A stretch of 64,000 nucleotides of DNA from Methylovirgula sp. HY1 (GTDB lineage: Bacteria; Pseudomonadota; Alphaproteobacteria; Rhizobiales; Beijerinckiaceae): assembly GCF_019343105.1 (NCBI RefSeq), contig NZ_CP073764.1:1364001-1428000 (forward strand), in the 5' to 3' direction. This document shows positions 1-8,481 of this stretch, in pieces. The notes below the pieces were generated by a model, which saw only the letters and a list, made by a program, of their open reading frames with translations, was not told where the DNA came from and did not search any database. The stretch's first letter is position 1. Each line of letters opens with the position of its first letter. The position numbers and the translations under genes were made by a program.

Positions 1-2890
1 CGATATAGACGTGCGGCGCTGCTTCGAGCGAGGAACCGATCTTCTTATTCGCCCGCTCGATTTCCAATGCACCGGTGACGACGGAACGAATCTGTCGGAT
101 CGTCTCCCATTTGCCGGCGAGCACATCATCGCGCCAGACCCCGGGAATGGACGCGAAACCTTCCAGATGCACCGAGACGGCATCCGGATAGCGCGCGAGC
201 CAAGCCTCTTCGCAGGTAAACACCAAAATGGGCGCAAACCAGAGCGTGACGGCGCGGAAGATCTGCTCGATCGTCTGCAGCGCCGCGTGGCGTTTCAAGC
301 TCGACGGCGGATCGCAGTAAAGCGTGTCCTTGCGAATGTCGAAATAGAAGGCCGAGAGATCGCTGGTCATGAAATAAGACAGCGTCGCAATGACCTTCTT
401 GTAATCGAAAGCGGCATAGGCGGCGCGGATCTCGCCATCGAGCATGACGAGCTGATGCAGCATCAAGCGCTCGAGCTCCGGCATATCCGAAATTTCGACA
501 CGCACGCCCGGATCATAATGGGCGAGCGAGCCGAGCATCCAGCGGATCGTGTTGCGCAGCTTCTTATAGGTCTCGACGAAGGTCTTCAGAATTTCCGGGC
601 CGATGCGCAGATCGTCGGAATAATCGGAGGCCGCGACCCAGAGGCGCAAAATATCGGCGCCGGCATCCTTGATGACGGTCTGCGGCGCGGTGACATTGCC
701 GAGCGACTTCGACATTTTCTGGCCCTTCTCGTCGAGAACGAAGCCATGCGTCAAAACCGCGTCGTAAGGCGCTTGATAGCGTGTGCCGCAGCTCTCCAAG
801 AGCGATGAATGGAACCAGCCGCGGTGCTGGTCCGAGCCTTCGAGATACATCACCTCGTCGCTGCCGCCGTCGCGGATGCGGCGAATGCCGGCGAGTCCCG
901 GAAAATGCACCGGATCTTCAAGCGTGAAGGCATGGGTCGAACCGGAATCGAACCAGACATCGAGCACATCGTCGATCTTCTCGTATGCGGCCGGATCATA
1001 ATCGGGCGCCAGGAAGCGCGCGGCGGCGCCGTCCGCGAACCAGGCATCGGCGCCTTCCGTCGCGAAAGCCGCGGCGATCCTTTCGTTGATCTTCTCATCG
1101 ACAAGGACGGCCTTAGTCTTGACATCGACGAAGACAGCGATCGGCACGCCCCAAGCGCGCTGGCGCGAGACGACCCAATCCGGCCGATTGGCGATCATGC
1201 CGCGGATGCGGTTTTCGCCTTGGCTCGGATACCAGCGGGTGCGCAAGATTTCGGACAAAGCGATCTGACGAAGGGTTGCAGAAGCGCCCTCATCCTGAGG
1301 AGCGGGCGCAGCCCGCGTCTCGAAGGACGATGGCGCATTCAGAGACCTTTCGCCCTTCGAGACGGCGCTTCGCGCCTCCTCAGGATGAGGGGTCTTGGGC
1401 GGTGCGCGGAATGATTTATCCAGCGCGATGAACCATTGCGGCGTGTTGCGGAAGATCACCGGCTTCTTCGAGCGCCATGAATGCGGATATTGATGCTTCA
1501 ATCTTCCGCGCGCGACGAGATTGCCGGCCTCGACCAAAGCCTTGATGACCGCCTCGTTGGCGTCGCCCTTATTACCCTTGTCGTCGATGACGCGCTTGCC
1601 GGTAAAGCCAGGCGCCTCCTCGGTCAAGAAGCCGTCGGCATCGACCGTATAGGGAATGCGCGTGTCGATGCCGCGCTCGGTCAGGACACGGCCGTTTGCC
1701 ATCCAAATGTCGAAGTCGTCACGGCCATGCGACGGCGCCGTATGGACGAAGCCCGTACCGGTGTCGTCCGTGACATGATCGCCGTCGAACAACGGCACGT
1801 CAAAGTCATAGCCTTCGCTGGTCCGAGCCAGAGGATGCGACGCGACGAGCAATTCAAGTTCATCGCTGTTAACGTCGTGCTCGCGGACGAAAGCCTCGAC
1901 TTTCGCTGCCTTGAAGATGCTCTCAGCAAGCGTGTCGGCGAGAACATACATTGCCCCAGCTTTCGCCCAATTGCCCTCTGGCACCTGGGTCACGCGATAA
2001 AGCCCATAGGCAATCTTATGCGAGTAAGAGATCGCGCGATTAGCGGGTATCGTCCATGGGGTTGTTGTCCAAATAACAATAGAAACCTGCTCGTAATCAG
2101 AGCATTTTCCAGCAGCGACGGTATTTTCGGGAAGCAATTGCCGAATAGTCGGTTTTCCAAACCTCCCCGGTTGGCTGCTAAGTGACGTTTTTCCCTTCAC
2201 CGGAAACGCCACATAGATCGTGTCGCTCGTGTGATCTTCATATTCGACTTCGGCTTCGGCGAGCGCGGTCTTTTCGACGACGCTCCACATCACCGGCTTC
2301 GAACCGCGATAAAGCAGACCATTGGCGGCGAATTTCATGATCTCGCGAGCGATCTGCGCCTCGGCCGCATAGCTCATCGTCAGATAGGGATGATCCCAGT
2401 CCCCGACCCCGCCGAGCCTTTTGAATTCCTCGCGCTGCACCGAAACCCAATGTTCGGCAAAGGCGCGGCATTGGCGGCGGAATTCATTGACCGGCACTTC
2501 ATCCTTGTTCTTGCCCTTGGCCCGGTACTCTTCCTCGATCTTCCATTCGATCGGCAGACCGTGGCAGTCCCAGCCCGGCACGTAATTCGAGTCCTTGCCC
2601 GCCATCTGCTGCGAGCGGGCGACGAGATCCTTCAGGATCTTATTCAGCGCATGGCCGATATGGATGTTGCCGTTCGCATAGGGCGGCCCGTCGTGCAGGA
2701 CGAATTTCGGCCGGCCGGCCGAAGCCTCGCGCAAGCGCCGATAGAGATCGATTTCGGCCCAGCGAGCGAGAATCTCCGGCTCCTTCTGCGGCAGACCGGC
2801 ACGCATCGGGAAATCCGTCTTCGGCAGATAGAGCGTTTTCGAATAATCCGGGCCTTCAGCCTTTTTGGCCGCCCGCGTCTGTTCGTTCAT
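1..2890 (-). CDS. ileS: Isoleucyl-tRNA synthetase, C-terminal end missing at window edge
   Basis: This class I synthetase charges tRNA-Ile in the cytoplasm. The ATG at 2890 begins [20 protein letters not shown], and the frame stays open for 963 codons to the window edge, so only a short C-terminal part is missing. The HIGH signature lies in [15 protein letters not shown], and KMSKSLGN is visible towards the 3' end. The [11 protein letters not shown] and [10 protein letters not shown] blocks are also intact. The frame contains an unusual segment of about 35-40 residues (around 497-536) between [11 protein letters not shown] and [11 protein letters not shown]. It is encoded by a 105-nt palindromic repeat and has no counterpart in family members that I recall. 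Despite it, no stop codon or frameshift is seen, so the gene is probably functional. Confidence 0.95.
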   Translation of the reverse strand, partial: MNEQTRAAKKAEGPDYSKTLYLPKTDFPMRAGLPQKEPEILARWAEIDLYRRLREASAGRPKFVLHDGPPYANGNIHIGHALNKILKDLVARSQQMAGKDSNYVPGWDCHGLPIEWKIEEEYRAKGKNKDEVPVNEFRRQCRAFAEHWVSVQREEFKRLGGVGDWDHPYLTMSYAAEAQIAREIMKFAANGLLYRGSKPVMWSVVEKTALAEAEVEYEDHTSDTIYVAFPVKGKTSLSSQPGRFGKPTIRQLLPENTVAAGKCSDYEQVSIVIWTTTPWTIPANRAISYSHKIAYGLYRVTQVPEGNWAKAGAMYVLADTLAESIFKAAKVEAFVREHDVNSDELELLVASHPLARTSEGYDFDVPLFDGDHVTDDTGTGFVHTAPSHGRDDFDIWMANGRVLTERGIDTRIPYTVDADGFLTEEAPGFTGKRVIDDKGNKGDANEAVIKALVEAGNLVARGRLKHQYPHSWRSKKPVIFRNTPQWFIALDKSFRAPPKTPHPEEARSAVSKGERSLNAPSSFETRAAPAPQDEGASATLRQIALSEILRTRWYPSQGENRIRGMIANRPDWVVSRQRAWGVPIAVFVDVKTKAVLVDEKINERIAAAFATEGADAWFADGAAARFLAPDYDPAAYEKIDDVLDVWFDSGSTHAFTLEDPVHFPGLAGIRRIRDGGSDEVMYLEGSDQHRGWFHSSLLESCGTRYQAPYDAVLTHGFVLDEKGQKMSKSLGNVTAPQTVIKDAGADILRLWVAASDYSDDLRIGPEILKTFVETYKKLRNTIRWMLGSLAHYDPGVRVEISDMPELERLMLHQLVMLDGEIRAAYAAFDYKKVIATLSYFMTSDLSAFYFDIRKDTLYCDPPSSLKRHAALQTIEQIFRAVTLWFAPILVFTCEEAWLARYPDAVSVHLEGFASIPGVWRDDVLAGKWETIRQIRSVVTGALEIERANKKIGSSLEAAPHVYI
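1287..1391. repeat. Palindromic repeat inserted in frame inside ileS
   Basis: The left arm (1287-1326) starts CCCTCATCCTGAGGAG and ends TCTCGAAGG. The right arm (1354-1391) is its near-perfect reverse complement. Each arm carries a small inner hairpin (GCGGGC/GCCCGC and GGCGC/GCGCC). The element is 105 nt long, exactly 35 codons, so it keeps the ileS frame. The consensus resembles palindromic repeats usually found between genes in Rhizobiales. A partial copy lies at 6425-6452. Confidence 0.85.
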
Positions 2891-3128
2891 GAGTGCAAAG
2901 GCCTGATCGAGCGCGGCTTGGCCGCGAGGGTGGTTGGCGCGAGTCTCGTCCCGGCGGCGCGCTGGCCGCCAGAGCGGCATCAGGCGCGGGCCGGGCCCAT
3001 AATTCGGATCATGAGCGGCAAAACAGGTCTGAACATGGCTGCCTTCTAGTGCATTTTCCGAAAAAGGGGAAATACGCGATTGGCAAAGAATTCCCGAAAT
3101 CGCGTTTGCGCAACATTCACAAGCTGGC

Positions 3129-3305
3129 TCATTCTCTGCCCGCCGGCTGGCCGTCTTGAGCCACGCACCGTTCAAAACAACGCATGGCATAGCTATTGAG
3201 AGACAACTGCTTTGCTGCGGCTACTGCTTCCAAACGATCCGCGAGATTTCCCGGCACACGAATAGTCAACCACCCCCCTGCCCTTGAACCTCGCCCGGCA
3301 GCCAT
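3129..3305 (-). CDS. Small ribbon-helix-helix (Arc/HicB-like) protein, possible orphan antitoxin
   Basis: This 58-codon frame starts at ATG 3305 and ends with TGA at 3129. It encodes a GRGSRAGGW lead followed by [20 protein letters not shown] and [16 protein letters not shown] beta strand (TIRVP) followed by two helices is the ribbon-helix-helix pattern of Arc/HicB-type antitoxins. It diverges from the Phd-like gene at 3321, and the palindrome at 3310-3330 lies just upstream of both. No partner toxin is seen on its own strand, so it may be an orphan or a remnant. The family call rests on pattern recognition only. Confidence 0.55.
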   Translation of the reverse strand: MAAGRGSRAGGWLTIRVPGNLADRLEAVAAAKQLSLNSYAMRCFERCVAQDGQPAGRE

Positions 3306-3309
3306 GATA

Positions 3310-3330
3310 TTCTAGTCAAAATGACTAGAA
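3310..3330. promoter_or_regulatory. Perfect inverted repeat, likely toxin-antitoxin operator
   Basis: TTCTAGTCA and TGACTAGAA are separated by AAA, giving 9-bp perfect arms. The site covers the ATG at 3321 of the antitoxin gene and sits between it and the divergent small ORF starting at 3305. Phd/YefM antitoxins autorepress by binding short palindromes at their own promoter, so this is the probable operator. No Shine-Dalgarno sequence is seen before 3321. Confidence 0.65.
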
Positions 3331-3602
3331 CTGCAAAAACGCCCCTCCTTGGCCATTGGCGGCTTCAGGACGCCAAGGCGCGCTTCAGCGAATTGGTGCG
3401 GCGCGCCCGCAGCGAAGGCCCGCAGCATGTCACCGTGCACGGGCGCGAGGAAGTCGTCGTCGTCTCAGCCGAGGAATTTCGGCGCCTCAAAGGCGATCGG
3501 ACCGGCGCGGACCTCATCGCCGCGATGCACGCCTCACCGCATCGTGAGATCGACATCGAACCAGGCCGCATGCCTATGCCGGTGCGCGAGGTCGCTCTGT
3601 GA
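3321..3602 (+). CDS. Type II antitoxin, Phd/YefM family
   Basis: This 93-residue protein carries the family motif WRLQDAKARFSELVRRA near its N-terminus, followed by VTVHGREEVVVVSAEEFRRL, which forms the Phd/YefM DNA-binding fold. The C-terminal tail (from about residue 60) is the part expected to wrap the toxin. It neutralises the PIN-domain toxin encoded directly downstream, with which it overlaps by 4 nt (GTGA), and probably represses its own operon through the palindrome over its start codon. No leader or Shine-Dalgarno sequence is evident before the ATG, so the transcript may be leaderless. Confidence 0.88.
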   Translation: MTRTAKTPLLGHWRLQDAKARFSELVRRARSEGPQHVTVHGREEVVVVSAEEFRRLKGDRTGADLIAAMHASPHREIDIEPGRMPMPVREVAL

Positions 3603-4021
3603 CGGGCCTGTTGCTCGACACCAATATCCTCTCCGAGCTGCGCCGCCCCAAACCAGAGCCTAAGGTCGTCGCCTTCGTCGCGGCACAGCCGCTCGACCTG
3701 CTTTTTGTCAGCGCCGTCACTTTCGCCGAAATCCGCTTCGGCATCGAGCGCGTCGGCGACGCTGCGCGCCGCGCCGAATTGAATGACTGGCTCGCCCATA
3801 AGGTGCGACCGATGTTCGAGCAGCGCGTGCTCCCGGTGACCGAGGACATCATGTTCAAATGGCGGCTCCTCGTCGAAGAGGGCCGCAAGGCACGTCATAC
3901 TTATTCGCAGCCCGATCTCATCATCGCGGCGACCGCGCTTCAACATGGCCTCACAATCGTGTCTCGCGACACGAGCGACTATGAAAGGGCGCGCGTGCCC
4001 GTCATCAATCCATGGGCCTGA
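3599..4021 (+). CDS. PIN-domain ribonuclease toxin, VapC/FitB-like
   Basis: This 140-residue protein has the four acidic positions of a PIN nuclease: Asp in LLLDTNILSEL, Glu in FAEIRFGI, Asp in QPDLIIAAT, and Asp in SRDTSDYERA. The closest type is the FitB/VapC group that cleaves tRNA or rRNA when its antitoxin is degraded. The start is GTG at 3599, overlapping the antitoxin stop, which indicates translational coupling. It converges on the gene ending at 4083. All catalytic residues appear intact, so the toxin is probably active. Confidence 0.9.
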   Translation: MTGLLLDTNILSELRRPKPEPKVVAFVAAQPLDLLFVSAVTFAEIRFGIERVGDAARRAELNDWLAHKVRPMFEQRVLPVTEDIMFKWRLLVEEGRKARHTYSQPDLIIAATALQHGLTIVSRDTSDYERARVPVINPWA

Positions 4022-4082
4022 CGGCGAGCCTCGACGCAAGCTGCGACGATTCCACAAACCAAAGGCATTGGCGCGTCCCGCC

Positions 4083-4937
4083 TCATCCAATCGCCCGCGC
4101 CGCTCGCCACAGCCGCCATTGCCGCCGCCATTGCGGCAATTGGATCATGGTCTCGAAAGGGTCGTAGGAGCGTCTGTCCATCTGCCGCAAATAGGCCTCG
4201 CAAAGGCTCACCGGCAGCAAAGCTGCGGCGGCGCCTCCTCCCTTCGCCTCCGAAATTGCCGCGAATTTCGCGAGATGCCCGCGCGCAAGCGCGCGCAGCT
4301 CGGCCAGGGCCGCGCGCAGCGCCGGCGACGCAATGCCGGACTGGACCGCGACGACCACGGCCCCATGCCTTTCCAGCACTTCCGCCGGCAGATAGACTTG
4401 GCCTGTTGCCGCATGCCAAGGCAGCGCCCGCATGAGACCTGTAAGGGCATAGGCGATGCCGGCATGCCGCGCCGCCCGCGCGAACTCAGGTCCGGCGTTT
4501 GGATCGAGAATGCGGCCGGTGCATTGAAACAGCCGCGCGGAGGTTGCTTCCGCATAGGCCTCGAGCATGGCGATCGAAGGCATCGGCGCGTCATAAAGAT
4601 CGAAAAGCCGCGCATCGATCAGCGCCGCCAGAGGCGCACGCGGCAAATCATGGCGCATAAGCGTATCCAGCAACGCGAATGCGACCGGATTGGCCTCGGC
4701 TTCGCTTTCGCGCTCGCCGGCCAAGACTTCCCGCCACCATTGAAATCGGATTTCGCCGAGCATCGGCTCAGATACCAATCGGCGCACCCGCGCGATTTCG
4801 AGGCCGAAGGCGTAGAGCGCATGGACATGCGGCCGAAGCGCGGTCGGCAAAAACAAAGAGGCCAGCCAGCGATCGGGATCATCCCGCCGCAGCAACGCGT
4901 CGCAATGTGCATAGGCGAGCTGCGCGGCTTCGTTCAT
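4083..4937 (-). CDS. Squalene/phytoene synthase-like protein without the Asp-rich motifs (NDUFAF6 type)
   Basis: This 284-residue protein has the trans-isoprenyl synthase fold: AYAFGLEIARVRRLVSEP, IRFQWWREVLAG, and GIAYALTGLMRALPWHAATG followed by QVYLP. Active enzymes have an Asp-rich motif after the first helix pair and a DxxED motif after the arginine of the second block. Here both are replaced (EIARVR and ALPWHA), so prenyl synthase chemistry is unlikely. This matches the NDUFAF6 branch, which assists complex I assembly in mitochondria. Its ATG at 4937 shares one base with the stop of the Mth938-domain gene (TGATG); that protein's mitochondrial homologue, NDUFAF3, is also a complex I assembly factor. 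The family is clear; the assembly role is inferred. Confidence 0.8.
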   Translation of the reverse strand: MNEAAQLAYAHCDALLRRDDPDRWLASLFLPTALRPHVHALYAFGLEIARVRRLVSEPMLGEIRFQWWREVLAGERESEAEANPVAFALLDTLMRHDLPRAPLAALIDARLFDLYDAPMPSIAMLEAYAEATSARLFQCTGRILDPNAGPEFARAARHAGIAYALTGLMRALPWHAATGQVYLPAEVLERHGAVVVAVQSGIASPALRAALAELRALARGHLAKFAAISEAKGGGAAAALLPVSLCEAYLRQMDRRSYDPFETMIQLPQWRRQWRLWRAARAIG

Positions 4938-5332
4938 CACGGCACGGCGAGCAGAGCTGCGGCCACCCGCCGGTCTTCGCCCACGAGGATCGAATAGGTG
5001 CGCGCCGCGGCCCCCGTCGCCATGGGCTCGACATGGATGCCGGCCTCCCGCAAGCGTCCCCGCAAGATCGCGGCTACCGGCAGCAGCGTCGGCCCGGTGC
5101 CAATCAGGAGATGTTCGATCGCGCCTGCCGGCTCGGCAAAGACCGGGGCGAGAGAGTCAATCGAAATATCGGCGCTGTTGGTGACGGCCCAGGCGTAGAT
5201 GCCGGAAGGCAAGGCGAGGATCGAGCCGCGATGCGACATGCCGGCGAAACTGAAGCCGCCGTTGCCATAGCCTTCGATGAGATGTCTGCCGGGAAGAAAT
5301 CCGGCATATTTCGGCTCGATCATCAGTTCCAT
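4937..5332 (-). CDS. Mth938-like domain protein (DUF498, NDUFAF3 homologue)
   Basis: This 131-residue single-domain protein contains IEGYGNGGFSFAGMSHRGSI, LLIGTGPTLLPV, and LREAGIHVEPMATGAAARTY, which are the hallmarks of the Mth938/DUF498 fold. In mitochondria the homologue NDUFAF3 is a complex I assembly factor. The gene follows secF and is coupled by a 1-nt overlap to the squalene-synthase-like gene. I infer a role in respiratory complex I biogenesis; the sequence itself shows no catalytic residues. Confidence 0.85.
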   Translation of the reverse strand: MELMIEPKYAGFLPGRHLIEGYGNGGFSFAGMSHRGSILALPSGIYAWAVTNSADISIDSLAPVFAEPAGAIEHLLIGTGPTLLPVAAILRGRLREAGIHVEPMATGAAARTYSILVGEDRRVAAALLAVP

Positions 5333-5404
5333 GGCGCTAGATCAAACTGACTTTGGCTGGCAGCATCCCAAAATCATGATCGACACTTTATCGCTTCTTT
5401 GCCC

Positions 5405-6391
5405 TCACGCCCGGTTCGGCGCAGCGCCGCTTGCAACGCCCTTCTTCGGCTGCGCCTTCGCCGGCTTGGCGGAAGGCGTCTGCGGCGCATCCGCGGCCTC
5501 GTTGCGCAGGCCGAGATAGATCAGCATCGGCGAGCAGATGAAGATCGACGAATAGGTGGCGACGAAAATCCCCCAGATCATCGCGATCGAAAACGACCGG
5601 ATGACTTCGCCGCCGAAGATCACGAGCGAGAACAGCGCGAGGAGAACCGTGGTCGCGGTCATGAACGTGCGCGGCAGCACCGCATTGATCGACATGTCGA
5701 TGAGCTGGTCGGTCGGCATACGGCGATATTTGCGACGCATCTCGCGGATACGGTCGAGCACCACCACCGTCTCATTGAGAGAATAGCCGACAATCGTCAA
5801 AATCGCCGCGATCGACGTCGTATTGAATTCGAGTCTCGTGATGGAAAAGAAGCCCACCGTCAGCAACAGATCATGCATCGTGGCGATAATCGCACCGACC
5901 GCAAACTGCCATTCGAACCGGAACCAAAGATAAGACAAGACCGCGAGGATCGAGATGACGACGCCGAGCGTGCCGGATTGCACCAATTCGCCGGATACGC
6001 GCGGGCCGACGACATCGACGCGGCGGAAATCATATCTGGGCGCGAGCGCCTTCTTGACATGCGCGACCGTCACCTCCTCCGCCGCGGCACCGCCGTGCTG
6101 GACGCCAAAACGCAAGAGCACGTCTGAAGGTGTACCGAAGCCCTGAACCTCGACATCCCGAATTCCCAAATGCCCCAGAGTCGACCGAAGATCCGCGATA
6201 TCGGCGCGGCCCGATTTGGCGCGCAACTCCATCAACGTACCGCCGGCAAAGTCGATGCCGAAATTCATCCCGAGAGAAAGAAACAGGACCACCGAAATGA
6301 TCGAGATGGTCGCAGAAAAAGGGTAGCTCACGCGGCGGAAGCGCATGAAGCCGAATTTTGTATTCTCGGGAGTGAGGCGCAGCAGCTTCAT
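5405..6391 (-). CDS. secF: Protein translocase subunit SecF
   Basis: This 328-residue inner-membrane protein helps SecD drive late export steps with the proton motive force. The first transmembrane helix is followed by GMNFGIDFAGGTLMELR, the SecF signature. The periplasmic domain lies at about 45-130, and five further helices include YSLNETVVVLDRIREMRR and LPRTFMTATTVLLALFSLVI. A TTG lies one codon upstream, but the ATG at 6391 has AAGG at suitable spacing. The C-terminal tail is rich in Lys, Pro and Ala. It follows secD after 178 bp that hold a partial palindromic repeat. Confidence 0.97.
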   Translation of the reverse strand: MKLLRLTPENTKFGFMRFRRVSYPFSATISIISVVLFLSLGMNFGIDFAGGTLMELRAKSGRADIADLRSTLGHLGIRDVEVQGFGTPSDVLLRFGVQHGGAAAEEVTVAHVKKALAPRYDFRRVDVVGPRVSGELVQSGTLGVVISILAVLSYLWFRFEWQFAVGAIIATMHDLLLTVGFFSITRLEFNTTSIAAILTIVGYSLNETVVVLDRIREMRRKYRRMPTDQLIDMSINAVLPRTFMTATTVLLALFSLVIFGGEVIRSFSIAMIWGIFVATYSSIFICSPMLIYLGLRNEAADAPQTPSAKPAKAQPKKGVASGAAPNRA

Positions 6392-6424
6392 CAAACGAAC
6401 CTTTGGGACTTTCCCCGTTTAGAT

Positions 6425-6452
6425 CCCTCGTCCTGAGGAGCCGCAAGCGGCA
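6425..6452. repeat. Partial copy of the CCCTCATCCTGAGGAG-type repeat
   Basis: The sequence CCCTCGTCCTGAGGAGCCGC followed by AAGCGGC matches one arm of the element found in ileS at 1287-1391, including an inner hairpin GCCGC/GCGGC. The opposing arm is missing or eroded. It lies between secD and secF, inside a probable operon. Confidence 0.6.
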
Positions 6453-6569
6453 TCCAGAGAGAAGACCCGTGCAAATCAGCTCTATCCGATTTGCGGCTTT
6501 AACACCAAAGGCCGGATTTGCCGGCTTTGGCGGGCCCATCGGACCGGCCCAAGTTCAGGATTTCGCAAT

Positions 6570-8168
6570 TTATATCGGCAATTTGGTCGGGCGCCTATAT
6601 TGATACCAGAGTGCGATCATCATCCGCGTCATGGTCACGGCCGTCACGATGGTCGTCAGAATGCCAAGCGCCAGCGACACGGCAAAGCCGCGCACCGGGC
6701 CAGAGCCGAAATAGTAGAGAATGACCGCGGCCACGAACATCGTGACGTTGGAATCGACGATCGTCGCAAAGGCGCGTTTGAAGCCAGCATCGAGCGAGGC
6801 AATGATCGAGCGGCCGGAATGCACCTCCTCGCGGATGCGCTCATAGATCAACACGTTCGAATCCACCGCCATGCCAATCGTGAGCACGATGCCGGCGATG
6901 CCGGGCAGAGTGAGCGTCGCGCCGAGCAGGATGAGCGAAGCAAAGATGATCGCTATATGCACCAAAAGCGCGATATCGGCGAAAACGCCGAAGACGCCAT
7001 AGGTAATCAGCATATAGAAGAGCACGAGCGCGGCCCCGACATAGGCGGCGTGCTTGCCGGCGTTGATCGAGTCCTGGCCAAGGCCTGGTCCAATGGTCCG
7101 CTCCTCGATGATCGAGAGCTTCGCCGGCAAAGCCCCCGCCCGCAGCAAAATGGAGAGGTTATTCGCCGATTCGACGGTGAAATGGCCGGAGATCTGGCCC
7201 GAGCCGCCGGTGATCGGGCCGAGAATGCGCGGCGCCGAAATCACCTTGCCGTCGAGCACGATGGCGAAGGGCCTGCCCACATTTTCCGAAGTGACTTCGC
7301 CGAAGCGCTGGCCGCCACGAATGTTGAAGCGGAAATTGACGACCGGTTCCTGCGTCCGCGAATCGAAGCCCGGCTGCGCGTCGGTCAGATCTTCGCCCTG
7401 CACCATGACGCGCTTCTCGACCGGCAGCTTACCGGGCTGGTCGGTTTGCGGCAACATCTCGTAATCACTGGGGTTTTCGCCCGGCTGGGCGACCAGGCGG
7501 AACTCGAGCTTTGCCGTTGTCCCCAGAATCTGCTTCAGCTTATCCGGATTCTGTAGCCCAGGCACCTCGACCAAGATGCGATTATTGCCCTGGCGTTGGA
7601 TATTCGGCTCGGTCGTGCCCAAGGCATCGACGCGCCGACGCAAAACCTCGATCGATTGCTCGACGGCGCGGCGGATCTTGTCCGTGATCGCCGCATCGGT
7701 CACGAGGATCTGGACGGTTCCATCGCCGAGATCTTTGACGTCGACCGACTGCGCCCCGCTTCCGCCGCCGAGCAGCGCATTGCCGAGGGGCGGCTCCATC
7801 TGCTGGAACTTAGGGATGGCACGCGCCCGCTCGGCCGGCGCCGGGATGCGGACCTGTACGCCGCGCGGCAGCATGCCAATGCCGCCGGTAATCGGAATCT
7901 TCTCCTGCCTCAAAACGCGGCGGGTGTCCTCACGCAGATTTTGAACCGCGGTTTTGACCACCGAATTGGAATCGACTTCGAGCAGAACATGCGACCCACC
8001 CTGGAGATCGAGGCCGAGAACGATGGTCCGCATCGGGATCCATTTCGGCAAACTATGGGCGATCGCCGCGCGCGTGGAAGGTGGCAAAAGACTCGGCACG
8101 ATGACGAATACGGCGACCACCGTCATCATCAGAATCGCCACGATCTTCCAAGTCGCAAAACGCAGCAT
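6570..8168 (-). CDS. secD: Protein translocase subunit SecD
   Basis: This 532-residue inner-membrane protein partners SecF. It has an N-terminal helix (MLRFATWKIVAILMMTVVAV), the GLDLQGGSHVLLEVD block, and a large periplasmic domain carrying RRRVDALGTTEPNIQRQG and LVEVPGLQNPDKLKQILG. A C-terminal membrane part has five further helices, with GMAVDSNVLIYERIREE and SNVTMFVAAVILYYFGSG. The length is normal. It is transcribed behind yajC, with a 313-bp gap that holds a dispersed palindromic repeat. Confidence 0.97.
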   Translation of the reverse strand: MLRFATWKIVAILMMTVVAVFVIVPSLLPPSTRAAIAHSLPKWIPMRTIVLGLDLQGGSHVLLEVDSNSVVKTAVQNLREDTRRVLRQEKIPITGGIGMLPRGVQVRIPAPAERARAIPKFQQMEPPLGNALLGGGSGAQSVDVKDLGDGTVQILVTDAAITDKIRRAVEQSIEVLRRRVDALGTTEPNIQRQGNNRILVEVPGLQNPDKLKQILGTTAKLEFRLVAQPGENPSDYEMLPQTDQPGKLPVEKRVMVQGEDLTDAQPGFDSRTQEPVVNFRFNIRGGQRFGEVTSENVGRPFAIVLDGKVISAPRILGPITGGSGQISGHFTVESANNLSILLRAGALPAKLSIIEERTIGPGLGQDSINAGKHAAYVGAALVLFYMLITYGVFGVFADIALLVHIAIIFASLILLGATLTLPGIAGIVLTIGMAVDSNVLIYERIREEVHSGRSIIASLDAGFKRAFATIVDSNVTMFVAAVILYYFGSGPVRGFAVSLALGILTTIVTAVTMTRMMIALWYQYRRPTKLPI

Positions 8169-8274
8169 CAGAGGCTATCATCCGTTGGTTCGAGGCTACC
8201 CGAGGAGGTGGGAACCGGGCGCTTCTAAAGAGGGGGTTGCTTCTCTCGCAGCTCCCGCCAGCCGCATCGGCTGT

Positions 8275-8420
8275 CTAGAGCATGTTCCAGAAAAGTTGAA
8301 TGACTTTTCCGGTATTTTAGACATCGGATATATCCGATGTCTCACCAAGAACATGCTCTAGTTTTTTGATTTTGAACGTTTTCCGACCGGATGGAATCAT
8401 CCGGTCGGAAAACGCTCTAG
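8275..8420. repeat. Dispersed intergenic palindromic repeat, copy 1
   Basis: The first module (8275-8361) is bounded by CTAGAGCATGTTC and its reverse complement, and contains a perfect 24-bp palindrome at 8319-8342 (core ATCGGATATATCCGAT). The second module has a 17-bp perfect stem: CGTTTTCCGACCGGATG at 8377-8393 and its complement at 8398-8414, with the loop GAAT. It occupies the secD-yajC gap, and nothing else is seen there. Related copies are at 15527-15679, 27649-27838 and 40723-40812. Confidence 0.85.
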
Positions 8421-8481
8421 GGTGCGCAAGCCGGCAACAGCCGGCCTGCGCTTTAGAGAAGATGGGGCCGCGACACTGACC

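Noticed and set aside
1261-1440. Suspected ileS pseudogene because of the palindromic repeat
   Set aside because: Codon-by-codon reading on the minus strand shows no stop or frameshift, and conserved blocks continue in the same frame on both sides.
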